This document shows, one piece after another, positions 7,863-16,226 of a stretch of DNA of 64,000 nt (positions within the stretch are counted from its first letter, which is position 1; every line of letters starts with the position of its first letter). The position numbers and the translations under genes were made by a program. Origin of the DNA: Herpetosiphon geysericola. Lineage in GTDB: Bacteria; Chloroflexota; Chloroflexia; Chloroflexales; Herpetosiphonaceae. The notes below the pieces were generated by a model. That model saw nothing but the letters and a program-made list of their open reading frames with translations. It made no database searches and had not been told where the DNA came from. The DNA is taken from assembly GCF_001306135.1 (NCBI RefSeq), contig NZ_LGKP01000008.1, positions 1-64,000 on the forward strand, given 5' to 3'.

Positions 7863-8608
7863 TTCAGGCGCTCCGTTTCACTCAGATTCAAGGTTTTAAA
7901 GCGGCCATAGAGCAAACCGCTAAGATAGGCGATCGCCAAAGCCAAAAGCAAGGTAACCAAACTCAAGGTTCCTAAGGCCAAAATGTTAATTCGATTGGCC
8001 AAGGTGGTGTAGAGCAAGTCTAAGCCGCTGAGGCAAAGCAATAAGCCCAGCCCAAGCTTCAAAATATCGGTGGCTAGCACGAGGCTAATCAAGCCAATAA
8101 ACACTTGCCAATACCAGATAAAATCGATTGCACGCGCTAAGCCAAGCTGATCGGGATACATTTCGACTGCCAATGGCAAGACGCGGGGCAAGAAAAAGCT
8201 AGCTAAGCCAACCAAGAGTGTGGCCCAAATTGGCACAATATAATCGCCAAATTTGCGATTTTCTTGGGTGCTGGCGCGTTGAGCAACCCGGGCGGCGCGG
8301 CGTAGCTCAGCCAACGAAAATTCATCGAGATCTTCAAGGCCATACTCGCGCGAGAAGGTCAGCGCCGTAATGCCCAGAATAATCGCCACGCCCACGCCGG
8401 TAATCAACTTAATAAAGACCAGTGAGCTAAACTGCCGTCCAGCAATCACCAAATCTGGCACAATAAATTGCTGTTGGGCAATAAACAGCCCTTGGGCAAT
8501 ATAATTAACCAAAACCGCAATCAGGCTAAAACGCCAATCACGCATAATCGCGATGACTGCGCCGCTGGCCACCAGCAACGTCATTAAAATCCAGATGGTG
8601 ATTGTCAT
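7859..8608 (-). CDS. HyfE/NuoK-like membrane subunit
   Basis: A 249-residue membrane protein with about six helices and a charged cytosolic loop (SREYGLEDLDEFSLAELRRAARVAQ) in the middle. Its size, position between NuoL-like and NuoN-like genes and N-terminal three-helix start fit HyfE-type subunits of group 4 hydrogenases, whose N-terminal half corresponds to NuoK. The assignment rests on context as much as sequence. The start is the ATG at 8608, 41 bp after the NuoL-like stop, with only a weak ribosome site. The C-terminus overlaps the next gene by 4 bp. Confidence 0.65.
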   Translation of the reverse strand: MTITIWILMTLLVASGAVIAIMRDWRFSLIAVLVNYIAQGLFIAQQQFIVPDLVIAGRQFSSLVFIKLITGVGVAIILGITALTFSREYGLEDLDEFSLAELRRAARVAQRASTQENRKFGDYIVPIWATLLVGLASFFLPRVLPLAVEMYPDQLGLARAIDFIWYWQVFIGLISLVLATDILKLGLGLLLCLSGLDLLYTTLANRINILALGTLSLVTLLLALAIAYLSGLLYGRFKTLNLSETERLK

Positions 8609-8649
8609 AGGCTGTTTATGCTCGCCGGATCAAGCCGAGTGAGCTTCCT

Positions 8650-10503
8650 CTATTGAATTAATAACAAAACAATCGTAATCGCTGCGATTAGGATGCCGGT
8701 CAGATAGTAGCGCCCGCTAAAGAGTTGCAAAACCCAAGCGACGCGGCTGCTGAGGCCTTGCAAGATGCCATGACTTTGGCGCAATGCGGGGCGTGGATTG
8801 CCGAGCAAGGCAAGGCCACTGAGCATGCGGCTGCTTGCTGCTGGCAAATGCGCCGTGCCATCATCACGATCTGGCTGTTCGCCGCCTGTCCACGGCATCA
8901 TTGCTTGGCGATGGCTGCGAAAACAACCGAAGAGCAGAATGATAAAACCAAGTGCTAAGCTTAACCGCAAGCCAATACTCATGCTGCCAAGATCATCCAT
9001 TGGGCTGGGCACTGCTTGCAAGGTGCGTAAGGCTGGTTGCAACAGCCAAACCAAGATTTCAGGAGCCAAACTCAAGCCAATCAAGGGCAAACTTAGCCCG
9101 AGCAAGAGGCCATCGTTAGCGCGGCCTGCATCGACTGGGGTCACTGGGCGTTGCGGATCGACTCGCCAAAACAGTGCATTCGAGCCAATGAACGAGAGCA
9201 AAAGCAAGCCACTGCTCACGAAAAAGACACCCATGCTCCAACCACCAGCGCCAGTGTAATCCATCAGCCAACGGCGTGCCCAAAAGCTTGGCAATGCAGG
9301 CAAGCCAACCGCCGCTGCGGTGGCAAGCGCATAGGCCAAGCCAGCGGCTCGCAATGGTGCGCCCAAGGCTGGTTGTTTGGCGATCAAGTCGCTGCCGCTG
9401 CGGCGCTCCAATGTGCCGAGGGCCATGGCTCCAAGCATAGTTGCCACCAAGGTTGTGACGGTAATCGTCAGCGTTGCCATCACAACGGCGGTATTATGCT
9501 CGCCACCAAGTGGCAGATTTGGCTTGTAGCGACCCAAGGCCATAGCTACATTGCCCCATTGGGCCACTGCCTGCCAACCAACCAACGGGCCAAAGCGGGT
9601 TGCGCGCAGCGCATAGGCCGCCCCGACAATACTGGCCAACGCCCCAACGTAGCTTAAGCCCATAAACCAAGTTTCTGGCCATGTGCCAAGATTTAGCCCA
9701 AAGAAGCGCAAGAAGGTATAGACCGCTAACACAGGCACGCCAGCACTGATAATCAAGCCATGCAAGGCTGGGGTTGTATCTTCATCATCGCTAAGCACCC
9801 GGCCAAATGGCGGAAATCCAAGTGCAATGCCAACCCCAACTGCCAGCGGCAACCAGGTGCGTAAATATTGGCCAACTCCAATATCAGCCATCACAAACGA
9901 GCCATCAAGCACATCTTCTGGCCGTACTGATTGACTGAGAATTGCCACCAAAATTGCAAAGCCGCTGATGCCGCTCATGCCCAAGGCCGAGGGCGTGCGC
10001 TGATCGTCGCTGCCAACAACTTGGCGGGCAAGGGTACTGCCCAATAAGGCAAGCCCCCAGCCAAAGGCCAGCAGCAGCAAATCGCCAGCTAAAATGCCGA
10101 GCAAACTGCCAAAGACCATAATTGCAATGCCCGACCAGAGCCGTCCATAGCCAACCAAGCCTCGCCCAAGGGCTAGCGCCAAGTGGGCAAAGCCAATGCT
10201 GGTGAGCAACAAGGTGATGCTTGCAAAGAGTAAACTCAAGCCATCAAGGTGCAAGGTCAGCAGCGAGCGCATGAGTGGGTTGGGGCCAACTCCATAGCTG
10301 GTAAGCCAAGCTCGTTGGCCAACATCACGCGGCAAATCGCCTTGAGCGAGCCACCAAATGATAGCCAGTGCTCCAAGCGCCAAGCCGCTGGCAATTAAGC
10401 CCAACAAGCGCGTGCGCAAACGCTGGCCAGTTAACCAACTGCCCAAAGCGATGATCATCAGCAGCCCAAAGGGCGCAAGGGTGAGTAGTGTTTGTCCGTT
10501 CAT
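8650..10503 (-). CDS. NuoL/HyfB-like membrane subunit
   Basis: A 617-residue polytopic protein of the antiporter-like family with about 15-16 helices. The C-terminal helix ending ILIAAITIVLLLIQ is consistent with a NuoL/HyfB-type extension. In the region equal to the half-channel motif (K...PxHxWLPDA) it reads GVGIALGFPPFGRVLSDDED, so the expected pump lysine and His-Trp are absent. The first ATG is used, three bases after the NuoD-like stop, so translation is probably coupled. It probably acts as membrane arm of the complex; the lost residues question proton pumping. Confidence 0.78.
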   Translation of the reverse strand: MNGQTLLTLAPFGLLMIIALGSWLTGQRLRTRLLGLIASGLALGALAIIWWLAQGDLPRDVGQRAWLTSYGVGPNPLMRSLLTLHLDGLSLLFASITLLLTSIGFAHLALALGRGLVGYGRLWSGIAIMVFGSLLGILAGDLLLLAFGWGLALLGSTLARQVVGSDDQRTPSALGMSGISGFAILVAILSQSVRPEDVLDGSFVMADIGVGQYLRTWLPLAVGVGIALGFPPFGRVLSDDEDTTPALHGLIISAGVPVLAVYTFLRFFGLNLGTWPETWFMGLSYVGALASIVGAAYALRATRFGPLVGWQAVAQWGNVAMALGRYKPNLPLGGEHNTAVVMATLTITVTTLVATMLGAMALGTLERRSGSDLIAKQPALGAPLRAAGLAYALATAAAVGLPALPSFWARRWLMDYTGAGGWSMGVFFVSSGLLLLSFIGSNALFWRVDPQRPVTPVDAGRANDGLLLGLSLPLIGLSLAPEILVWLLQPALRTLQAVPSPMDDLGSMSIGLRLSLALGFIILLFGCFRSHRQAMMPWTGGEQPDRDDGTAHLPAASSRMLSGLALLGNPRPALRQSHGILQGLSSRVAWVLQLFSGRYYLTGILIAAITIVLLLIQ

Positions 10504-10506
10504 GCG

Positions 10507-11613
10507 TTATTCTTCGCTACAGGCAGTGCAAGCACTAGCCGAGGCGATAATTAAGGGTGCGTCGTCGATGTTCATTCCAGCCAAAATTGTCCGCGCAATC
10601 AAGCGATCGAATTGACGTGGTGCATCGATCTTGACGCTGGTTAATTTGACCCCGTTGCTTTGAATGCTATAGCGCAGCGTGCCCCGAGCTGATTCAACGT
10701 TCGCCGTGACACTGCCTTGCGGCACGCTATCGGGCGCATTGCCGGCCCAATCGCCGCTGGGTAAATTGGCGAGCACCCGAATTGCCAATTTGAGGCTTTC
10801 AAAAGCTTCAAGCGCAAAAATGACCAAGCGCGCATAGACATCACCGCGTTCTTGGGTGACACGGCTTGGGGGAAATTGGGCATAAGCCCCATAGGCACGA
10901 TCAATTCGGGCATCAAAGCCAATGCCCGCTGCCCGCGCCATCGGGCCGCGCACGCCAAATTGTTCTGCTGCTTCGCGACTGAGCACGCCTATGCCAACGC
11001 AACGCCGCAAAACCCCGCGATGATCGATAAAGCGATCAACGAAACGATACATGAGGCGTTCAAGGCGGCGAAATTGTAGGGCCATCGATTCTTGCTCGGT
11101 GCTGCTGAGATCTTGGCGCACGCCACCTGGCACAATATAGTTAGGCGGCGAGCTGCTGCCACACAAATGTTGCATAACTTCAAATAAGCCATGATGCAGT
11201 TTTTGCACATGCTCAGCATCACGCTGCAAGCCCAAAATCGTCAGCACATCTTTCATGGTGCTAAGATGGACGGTGGCGCGTTCGACTTCGCAGGCCAGCA
11301 GCCGTAAAGCAGCAGCCCGTTCAGAAGCATTAATTTTAAGTAATTGTTCGAGTGCCAAGCAAAATCCCAGCGAGTGGGCATGGCTATCGGCAGCACAAAT
11401 ATGGCTCACAAGGTGCAATCCCTGAGGAATGGTGGTGCGCGTCAAACGCTCGCTAATGCCGCGATTGGTGTAGCCATCGCGAAATTCAACATCAGCAATC
11501 TGTTCGCCCTCAACCCGTAAGACCATGCGCATCGGGGTTTGCCAGTCGGGGTGAAACGGGCCAAGCGGTAAAACGTAGCTCAAACTCAATGCCTCACACA
11601 GATCACGAACCAT
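10507..11613 (-). CDS. NuoD / [NiFe]-hydrogenase large-subunit-like protein with degenerate metal motif
   Basis: A 368-residue homologue of the complex I 49-kDa subunit and the group 4 [NiFe]-hydrogenase large subunit. The region corresponding to CGxC of hydrogenases reads SHICAADSHAHSLGFCLALE (~90), keeping only the first cysteine; the C-terminal pair (DPCxxC in hydrogenases) appears as SACTACSEE. An intact NiFe site is therefore unlikely. It is the first gene of a tight operon with three membrane subunits. No NuoB-, NuoC-, NuoH- or NuoI-like genes are adjacent. The ATG at 11613 is chosen over a TTG one codon earlier. Confidence 0.8.
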   Translation of the reverse strand: MVRDLCEALSLSYVLPLGPFHPDWQTPMRMVLRVEGEQIADVEFRDGYTNRGISERLTRTTIPQGLHLVSHICAADSHAHSLGFCLALEQLLKINASERAAALRLLACEVERATVHLSTMKDVLTILGLQRDAEHVQKLHHGLFEVMQHLCGSSSPPNYIVPGGVRQDLSSTEQESMALQFRRLERLMYRFVDRFIDHRGVLRRCVGIGVLSREAAEQFGVRGPMARAAGIGFDARIDRAYGAYAQFPPSRVTQERGDVYARLVIFALEAFESLKLAIRVLANLPSGDWAGNAPDSVPQGSVTANVESARGTLRYSIQSNGVKLTSVKIDAPRQFDRLIARTILAGMNIDDAPLIIASASACTACSEE

Positions 11614-11667
11614 CAACCCTGCCGATTATAGCATAGGCTTCTCGATACTGTGGAATTGATTGGCAAA

Positions 11668-11695
11668 TGGCGCTCCTGCCGCAACAACAGCGCCA
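11668..11695 (-). terminator. Possible terminator of the persulfide operon
   Basis: A seven-bp stem TGGCGCT/AGCGCCA with a 14-nt loop lies just past the TauE/SafE stop codon and before the NuoD-like start. There is no good T run, so this is a weak call. Confidence 0.35.
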
Positions 11696-11701
11696 CTGCA
11701 A

Positions 11702-12460
11702 TTAAGCCAAGGGAAAGTTTTTAATCACAAGGAAGATGCCGAGGGCAATCACGAAGAAGGCAAAGCTGCGTTGTAAGGTTTGCACTTGGATTTTTTGAGC
11801 GAAGCGAGTGCCGAGCAAGTTGCCAATCACGCCGCCGCTAATAATCAGGCCAATCAGCGTCCAATCGAAATGGCTGCCCTGCAAATGGCCCAAAATACCA
11901 GCGCTACTATTTAATGCAATCACAATCAGCGATGAGCTAATGGCGGTGCGCATTGGCATATGCAGCAATAACACCAAAGCAGGCACAATCAAAAATCCGC
12001 CGCCAACGCCCAAGAACCCGGTCAAAAAGCCAACGCCTAAACCGCCCATCACGACTGCTGGCCATACGATCGCTTGTTCGTCGGTTTTGGCTTGAACTTT
12101 GGGGCGCAACATTAAACTGCCAATGATCAGCATTAGGCTGCCAAACATTGTCAATAGCCAAACCTCTGGAATATATTGCGAAACTCGGGCGCCCAAAAAG
12201 GCTGCGCCCAAGCCGATGCCGCCAAATACAAAGGCATGACGCAACATACATGGGCCACACCGACAATTCAGCCATGCCCCAAAGGCAGCGTTCAAGCCAA
12301 CAATCACCAATGAACTGGTGGTTGCGTCGTGAGCGCTTAGTCCAAGCACATAGACCAAGGCTGGTACGGTCAGAATCGAGCCGCCGCCGCCCAACATTCC
12401 CAAGGTGAGGCCAATGCTAGCACCGACCAACAGTGCTAGCCCAATCAAACTTATATTCAT
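11702..12460 (-). CDS. TauE/SafE-family sulfite/organosulfur exporter
   Basis: A 252-residue membrane protein with seven to eight helices and the family repeats LGLTLGMLGGGGSILTVPAL-like near the N-terminus (~11-33) and GFLTGFLGVGGGFLIVPAL (~144). Members export sulfite or related sulfur anions. The start ATG at 12460 lies 4 bp after the stop of the rhodanese gene, so an in-frame upstream extension into that gene is rejected. As third gene of a persulfide-oxidation operon, it probably disposes of sulfite or thiosulfate made by the first two proteins. Confidence 0.9.
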   Translation of the reverse strand: MNISLIGLALLVGASIGLTLGMLGGGGSILTVPALVYVLGLSAHDATTSSLVIVGLNAAFGAWLNCRCGPCMLRHAFVFGGIGLGAAFLGARVSQYIPEVWLLTMFGSLMLIIGSLMLRPKVQAKTDEQAIVWPAVVMGGLGVGFLTGFLGVGGGFLIVPALVLLLHMPMRTAISSSLIVIALNSSAGILGHLQGSHFDWTLIGLIISGGVIGNLLGTRFAQKIQVQTLQRSFAFFVIALGIFLVIKNFPLA

Positions 12461-12464
12461 GTTA

Positions 12465-12776
12465 CTAGCGTTCTTCTGGTAAGCCAGCTTTGTTCCACGC
12501 CAGCATGCCGCCACGGGTGTTGTAGATGTTGCTCCAGCCATTGCTCTCAAGCCATTGGGCGGCCATGCTACTGCGTTGGCCTGAGCGACAAACTACGACG
12601 ATTGGCAGATCATGCGGGATTTGGTTGCGATAATTGTTGAGCTGGCTCAAGGGCATCAAATTGCTGCCTTTGATATGACCCGTGGCATATTCAGCTGGCT
12701 CGCGCACATCGATCAAGAAGATCGTTTGTTGATTGGCCCACACTTGCAGTTCTTGAACACTTAATTCGTTGATCAT
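12465..12776 (-). CDS. Single-domain rhodanese
   Basis: A 103-residue rhodanese domain with the catalytic loop VVCRSGQRSSMAA (Cys ~62), the DVREPAEYATGHI substrate-side motif (~23) and a Trp-rich end (GGMLAWNKAGLP). It transfers sulfane sulfur through a cysteine persulfide. Its ATG overlaps the stop of the upstream persulfide dioxygenase gene (ATGA) with AAGGAG in the end of that gene, showing translational coupling. It likely passes sulfur to or from that enzyme. Confidence 0.93.
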   Translation of the reverse strand: MINELSVQELQVWANQQTIFLIDVREPAEYATGHIKGSNLMPLSQLNNYRNQIPHDLPIVVVCRSGQRSSMAAQWLESNGWSNIYNTRGGMLAWNKAGLPEER

Positions 12777-14167
12777 ACGTGACGCTCCTTTTGTAATTCA
12801 TACCAACCATTCCAACCATCGCTCAGCTCAAGCATTGGTTGGCTGAAATGGGGTTTGAGCAAACTCATCGCGATTGGCGAACGCCCGCCCGCCTGACAAT
12901 GCACAATCAAGGGTTGATCATTGGGAATTTCGGCCATGCGCTTGGGCAATTCATTTAATGGAATGTTAACCGCCTTGGCTCCGTGACCGTTGGCATATTC
13001 TTCGGGCGTGCGCACATCGAGCACAAACGCCTGATCAAGCTGATCGACCAAGCTGGCGGCTGGTACCCGTTGATAGCTTTGGCTTGGATTGGTTTTGAGC
13101 CATTCGGCTAGCACATCGGGCGTGATAAAGCCCTCAATCTGGTCGATGCCGATCATGCTTAGCTCGGTTTGGGCAGTGTTGGCGGCTTCAGCAGTGCCAA
13201 TTAACACAACCTTGCTTGCGACTGGCACAAACCAACCAGCCCAGCGATTGAGCATTGCGCCGCTGCTGAGACTGAGCGCGCCTGGAATGCTGGCTTGGGC
13301 AAAATCATTGGCCGAGCGTAAATCGATAACTAACCGATTATCAAGCTTAATTTCGGCGCTGCTGAGGGCTGGCAAACGTTGCGGGCGTGGCTCAGGGCCA
13401 TCGCGGTTGATGCGCTTCATCGCGGCGAAATAGGGTGGTGGCGTTGGCTGACCATCGAGCACTGCGGCTACAAAATCAGCCTCGTTTTGCTGTTTGAAAG
13501 CCCAATTAACTTTCTTTTCATAGCCCAAGGTGCTTTGCGGCACGGCTCCCAATGCTTTGCCACAAGCGCTGCCCGAACCATGGCCTGGCCAAACTTGCAA
13601 GAAATCGGGCAAGGAAGCGACCCGCTGCAACGATTTGAATAAATCTTTGGCTCCGGCCTCGCTGGTGCCTTGCACGCCAGCGGCTTTTTCGAGCAAATCA
13701 GGGCGGCCAACATCGCCAACAAACAATAAGTCGCCTGTGAAAATACCCATTGGTTGATCGCCAGCAGGCGTGTCGGTGAGCATAAATATCACATGTTCTG
13801 GGGTATGCCCAGGCGTGTGCAAGACCTCAATCTTCAAATTGCCAACCATCCAGCTAGTACCATCGTTGATCAATTGCACATTGGGGCTGCTGCTGGCAAA
13901 AGCATATTGCCAAGCTGCTGGGCCTGCCGCCGAAAGGTATAGTTTTGCGCCAGTTATTTGGGCTAGTTCGCGGCTGCCAGAGACAAAATCGGCGTGAATA
14001 TGGGTTTCAGTGATTGCGCTAATCCGCAGGCCAGCAGCTTTGGCGGCATTCAAATAGACGGTACTATCACGATGCGGATCAATAACTAAACCTTCGCCGG
14101 TTTTTTGGCAACCAACCAAATAACTGGCTTGAGCCAATCCATCGTGATATAAGCGTTGGAAAAACAT
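12773..14167 (-). CDS. CstB-like persulfide dioxygenase fused to two rhodanese domains
   Basis: A 464-residue fusion. The N-terminal metallo-beta-lactamase domain (~1-245) has the persulfide dioxygenase pattern: THIHADF (~56), HTPGHTPEH (~117), FTGDLLFVGDVGR (~139) and WPGHGSGSACGK (~193). A central rhodanese-like domain (~265-355) has no cysteine at its active loop (VVLIGTAEAANTA). A C-terminal rhodanese (~365-464) has the intact loop HCQAGGRSPIA. This is the CstB architecture, which oxidises persulfides while making thiosulfate. GGAGGG precedes the ATG at 14167. It opens a three-gene operon. Confidence 0.92.
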   Translation of the reverse strand: MFFQRLYHDGLAQASYLVGCQKTGEGLVIDPHRDSTVYLNAAKAAGLRISAITETHIHADFVSGSRELAQITGAKLYLSAAGPAAWQYAFASSSPNVQLINDGTSWMVGNLKIEVLHTPGHTPEHVIFMLTDTPAGDQPMGIFTGDLLFVGDVGRPDLLEKAAGVQGTSEAGAKDLFKSLQRVASLPDFLQVWPGHGSGSACGKALGAVPQSTLGYEKKVNWAFKQQNEADFVAAVLDGQPTPPPYFAAMKRINRDGPEPRPQRLPALSSAEIKLDNRLVIDLRSANDFAQASIPGALSLSSGAMLNRWAGWFVPVASKVVLIGTAEAANTAQTELSMIGIDQIEGFITPDVLAEWLKTNPSQSYQRVPAASLVDQLDQAFVLDVRTPEEYANGHGAKAVNIPLNELPKRMAEIPNDQPLIVHCQAGGRSPIAMSLLKPHFSQPMLELSDGWNGWYELQKERHV

Positions 14168-14255
14168 ACACAGCCCTCCATTTTGCTGTTACATATTCTT
14201 GATGCGTTTGCTTGTACAATGGTTACATGGATTGGTTTGCAGTTAAGGAAGTGCG

Positions 14256-14924
14256 ATGCAAAAGCCATGGGAAATTGATGCCACCTACTATCAAGAGGAA
14301 TCAGAGTTGATTCAGGCCTTGCGGCGGCGTGAGCGCATGGCTTGTACGTGTCTGCTAAAACGTTATGCTTCACGTTTGTATCATGTGGCCCTCCGTATGG
14401 TGGGTGATGCCGATGAAGCCGAAGATGTGATTCAAGAGAGTTTTATTGAAGCTTGCCGTAAAATCGAGCAATATCGTGGTGATGGTGCGTTGGGTGCGTG
14501 GCTCCAACGGATTGTAGTCAATAGCTGTTTTATGCGGTTGCGGCGTAAGCGCGCACAAACCGTATCAATCGACGAGCAGTTTGATTTGGAGAGTGCCAGC
14601 CCACGGCCTGAATTATGGGTTTTGGATCGTGAGTTGAGTGCTGAATTACGCAACGCGATTGAGCAATTGCCCCAACGCTTACGAATGGCCTTGATTGCCC
14701 GTGATATTGAGCATTACAGCACCGAGGAAGCAGCCAAATTATTGCAGCTAACACCCTCGGCCTTGAAAGTGCGGTTACATCGAGCACGTGCGGCCTTGCG
14801 CGATATTTTGGCTCAAGGCAGCGAAACGGCTGAGCCAGCGATCGATCATCTGACTGATCAGATGCTGGAAACACTATGCACTGCTAACTCTAGCCCGTCA
14901 ATAGCCCGCCAGTCATCAAAATAG
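14256..14924 (+). CDS. ECF-type RNA polymerase sigma factor
   Basis: A 222-residue sigma-70 family factor with region 2 (ADEAEDVIQESFIEACRKIE, then AWLQRIVVNSCFMRLRRKR, ~40-100) and region 4 (QLPQRLRMALIARD...STEEAAKLLQLTPSALKVRLHRAR, ~132-185), with no region 1 or 3. It has a short tail after region 4 but no recognisable regulatory domain, and no anti-sigma gene is adjacent. AAGGAAG lies shortly before the ATG. It diverges from the persulfide operon, with 88 bp between starts, so it may control or respond to the same stress; this is inference. Confidence 0.93.
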   Translation: MQKPWEIDATYYQEESELIQALRRRERMACTCLLKRYASRLYHVALRMVGDADEAEDVIQESFIEACRKIEQYRGDGALGAWLQRIVVNSCFMRLRRKRAQTVSIDEQFDLESASPRPELWVLDRELSAELRNAIEQLPQRLRMALIARDIEHYSTEEAAKLLQLTPSALKVRLHRARAALRDILAQGSETAEPAIDHLTDQMLETLCTANSSPSIARQSSK

Positions 14925-15224
14925 AGGTATGAAGATTGTAGGGAGAATAATTAATTTTCTTTTATCGCGATAGAATTCCACATATCCTTTTAGGTAATCC
15001 AAGTGTTTGGTTGAACAGATCTACGTTGCAGAGTATGGTTGCCTATTGCCTGAGTTAATCCAGTGCATGTGACCTCAATAAATTCTGGATTAAGATCTTA
15101 GCAAACTGGCAAGAGCACTACAATCGTAGCATGGCGTGTATGGCCAATTGAGCCACGGGCGTTGGCCATTACAAGGATAATGCGCAATCGTTGGGCTTTT
15201 CATGCGTCTGTTATACTTGCTGGC
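14925..15224. other. Intergenic region without a recognised gene
   Basis: The 300 bases between the sigma factor and the kinase-like gene are fairly AT-rich, with no convincing hairpin terminator. In-frame TTG (15162) and ATG (15180) codons upstream of the kinase gene leave its true start open. Confidence 0.4.
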
Positions 15225-16067
15225 ATGAACGATTCACAGCGCTTAGCCATGTATTTACAGGCATGGCATCTTTCGAACCCGCAGCTGCTTGAGCACACCG
15301 CAACCAGCACCCTTTATACCGTGAGTTATGGTGGCGAGACGTGTGTGCTTAAACTGCTGAATGCGCAAGAAACTGATGAACAGCGTGGTGCCTTGGCGCT
15401 GCACTTGTTTCAAGGAAACGGCGCTGTGCAGCTGCTTCAGGCTGATACGCATGCCCAATTACTCGAATATGCAGCGGGAGCCGAGCTTGTCACGTTGGTC
15501 GAAGCGGGGGCAGATACAGAAGCCACATACATTATTGCCGAGGTCATTACACGCTTACATGCAGTTCCCCAAACCAGCCCGCCAAGCGGATTAATGGCGC
15601 TTGATCGCTGGTTTGCGGCGTTATTCCGTCAAGCAGCAACCGACAAGAAAGCAGGAATCGCATCGATCTATGTGCGCGGAGCTGCACGCGCGACCCAGTT
15701 ATTTGCTGACTCGCGTGAGCAACGGATTCTCCACGGCGATATTCATCATCGCAACATTCGCCATTCAGCCCGTGGCTGGCTGGCTTTCGATCCGAAGGGC
15801 CTTGTGGGCGAACGAGCCTATGAATGCGCCAATACCCTATGTAATCCGGTAATTCCTCAACTTGTTCATAATGATCAGCGGCTGCTCAGTAGCGCCACTA
15901 TCCTTGCAGATCTGCTTAAACTTGATCGATCGCGCATTCTTGCATGGACGTATGCCTATGCTTGCCTTAACGCAAGTTGGTGGCTTGCGATCAACAGCGT
16001 TCAGGCGATCAATTTTGTTGAGTGGTCGCTTGCGATTGCCGAGCGCATCGAACCGCATCTCGATTAA
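15225..16067 (+). CDS. APH(6)/hydroxyurea-type antibiotic phosphotransferase
   Basis: A 280-residue kinase-fold protein. The Brenner motif HGDIHHRNIRHS (catalytic Asp and Asn) and the following AFDPKGLVGERAYECANTL are characteristic of the APH(6) streptomycin/hydroxyurea phosphotransferase family; the conserved N-terminal lysine is in CVLKLLN. Such enzymes phosphorylate small hydroxyl-bearing drugs with ATP. The start could be ATG 15225 (family-like beginning MNDSQRL) or ATG 15180; neither has an ideal ribosome site. The real substrate cannot be told from sequence. Confidence 0.82.
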   Translation: MNDSQRLAMYLQAWHLSNPQLLEHTATSTLYTVSYGGETCVLKLLNAQETDEQRGALALHLFQGNGAVQLLQADTHAQLLEYAAGAELVTLVEAGADTEATYIIAEVITRLHAVPQTSPPSGLMALDRWFAALFRQAATDKKAGIASIYVRGAARATQLFADSREQRILHGDIHHRNIRHSARGWLAFDPKGLVGERAYECANTLCNPVIPQLVHNDQRLLSSATILADLLKLDRSRILAWTYAYACLNASWWLAINSVQAINFVEWSLAIAERIEPHLD

Positions 16068-16226
16068 TCGTGCATCTGGCAGCCTTAGACATTTCATTAT
16101 CGACGCTCAGCACATAAATTTGGGGTTGCGGATTATGTGCTTGATCAAATGCGGAGGCAATTTAGCTTACGCATAAACGGCACTCCACATCGACATAATG
16201 TACTACCAGCCTAATAAGCTATCGAT

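Noticed and set aside
6452-9657. Plus-strand open frames of up to 168 codons inside the complex I-like genes
   Set aside because: Lying opposite conserved membrane proteins, they show basic, low-information composition typical of antisense frames.
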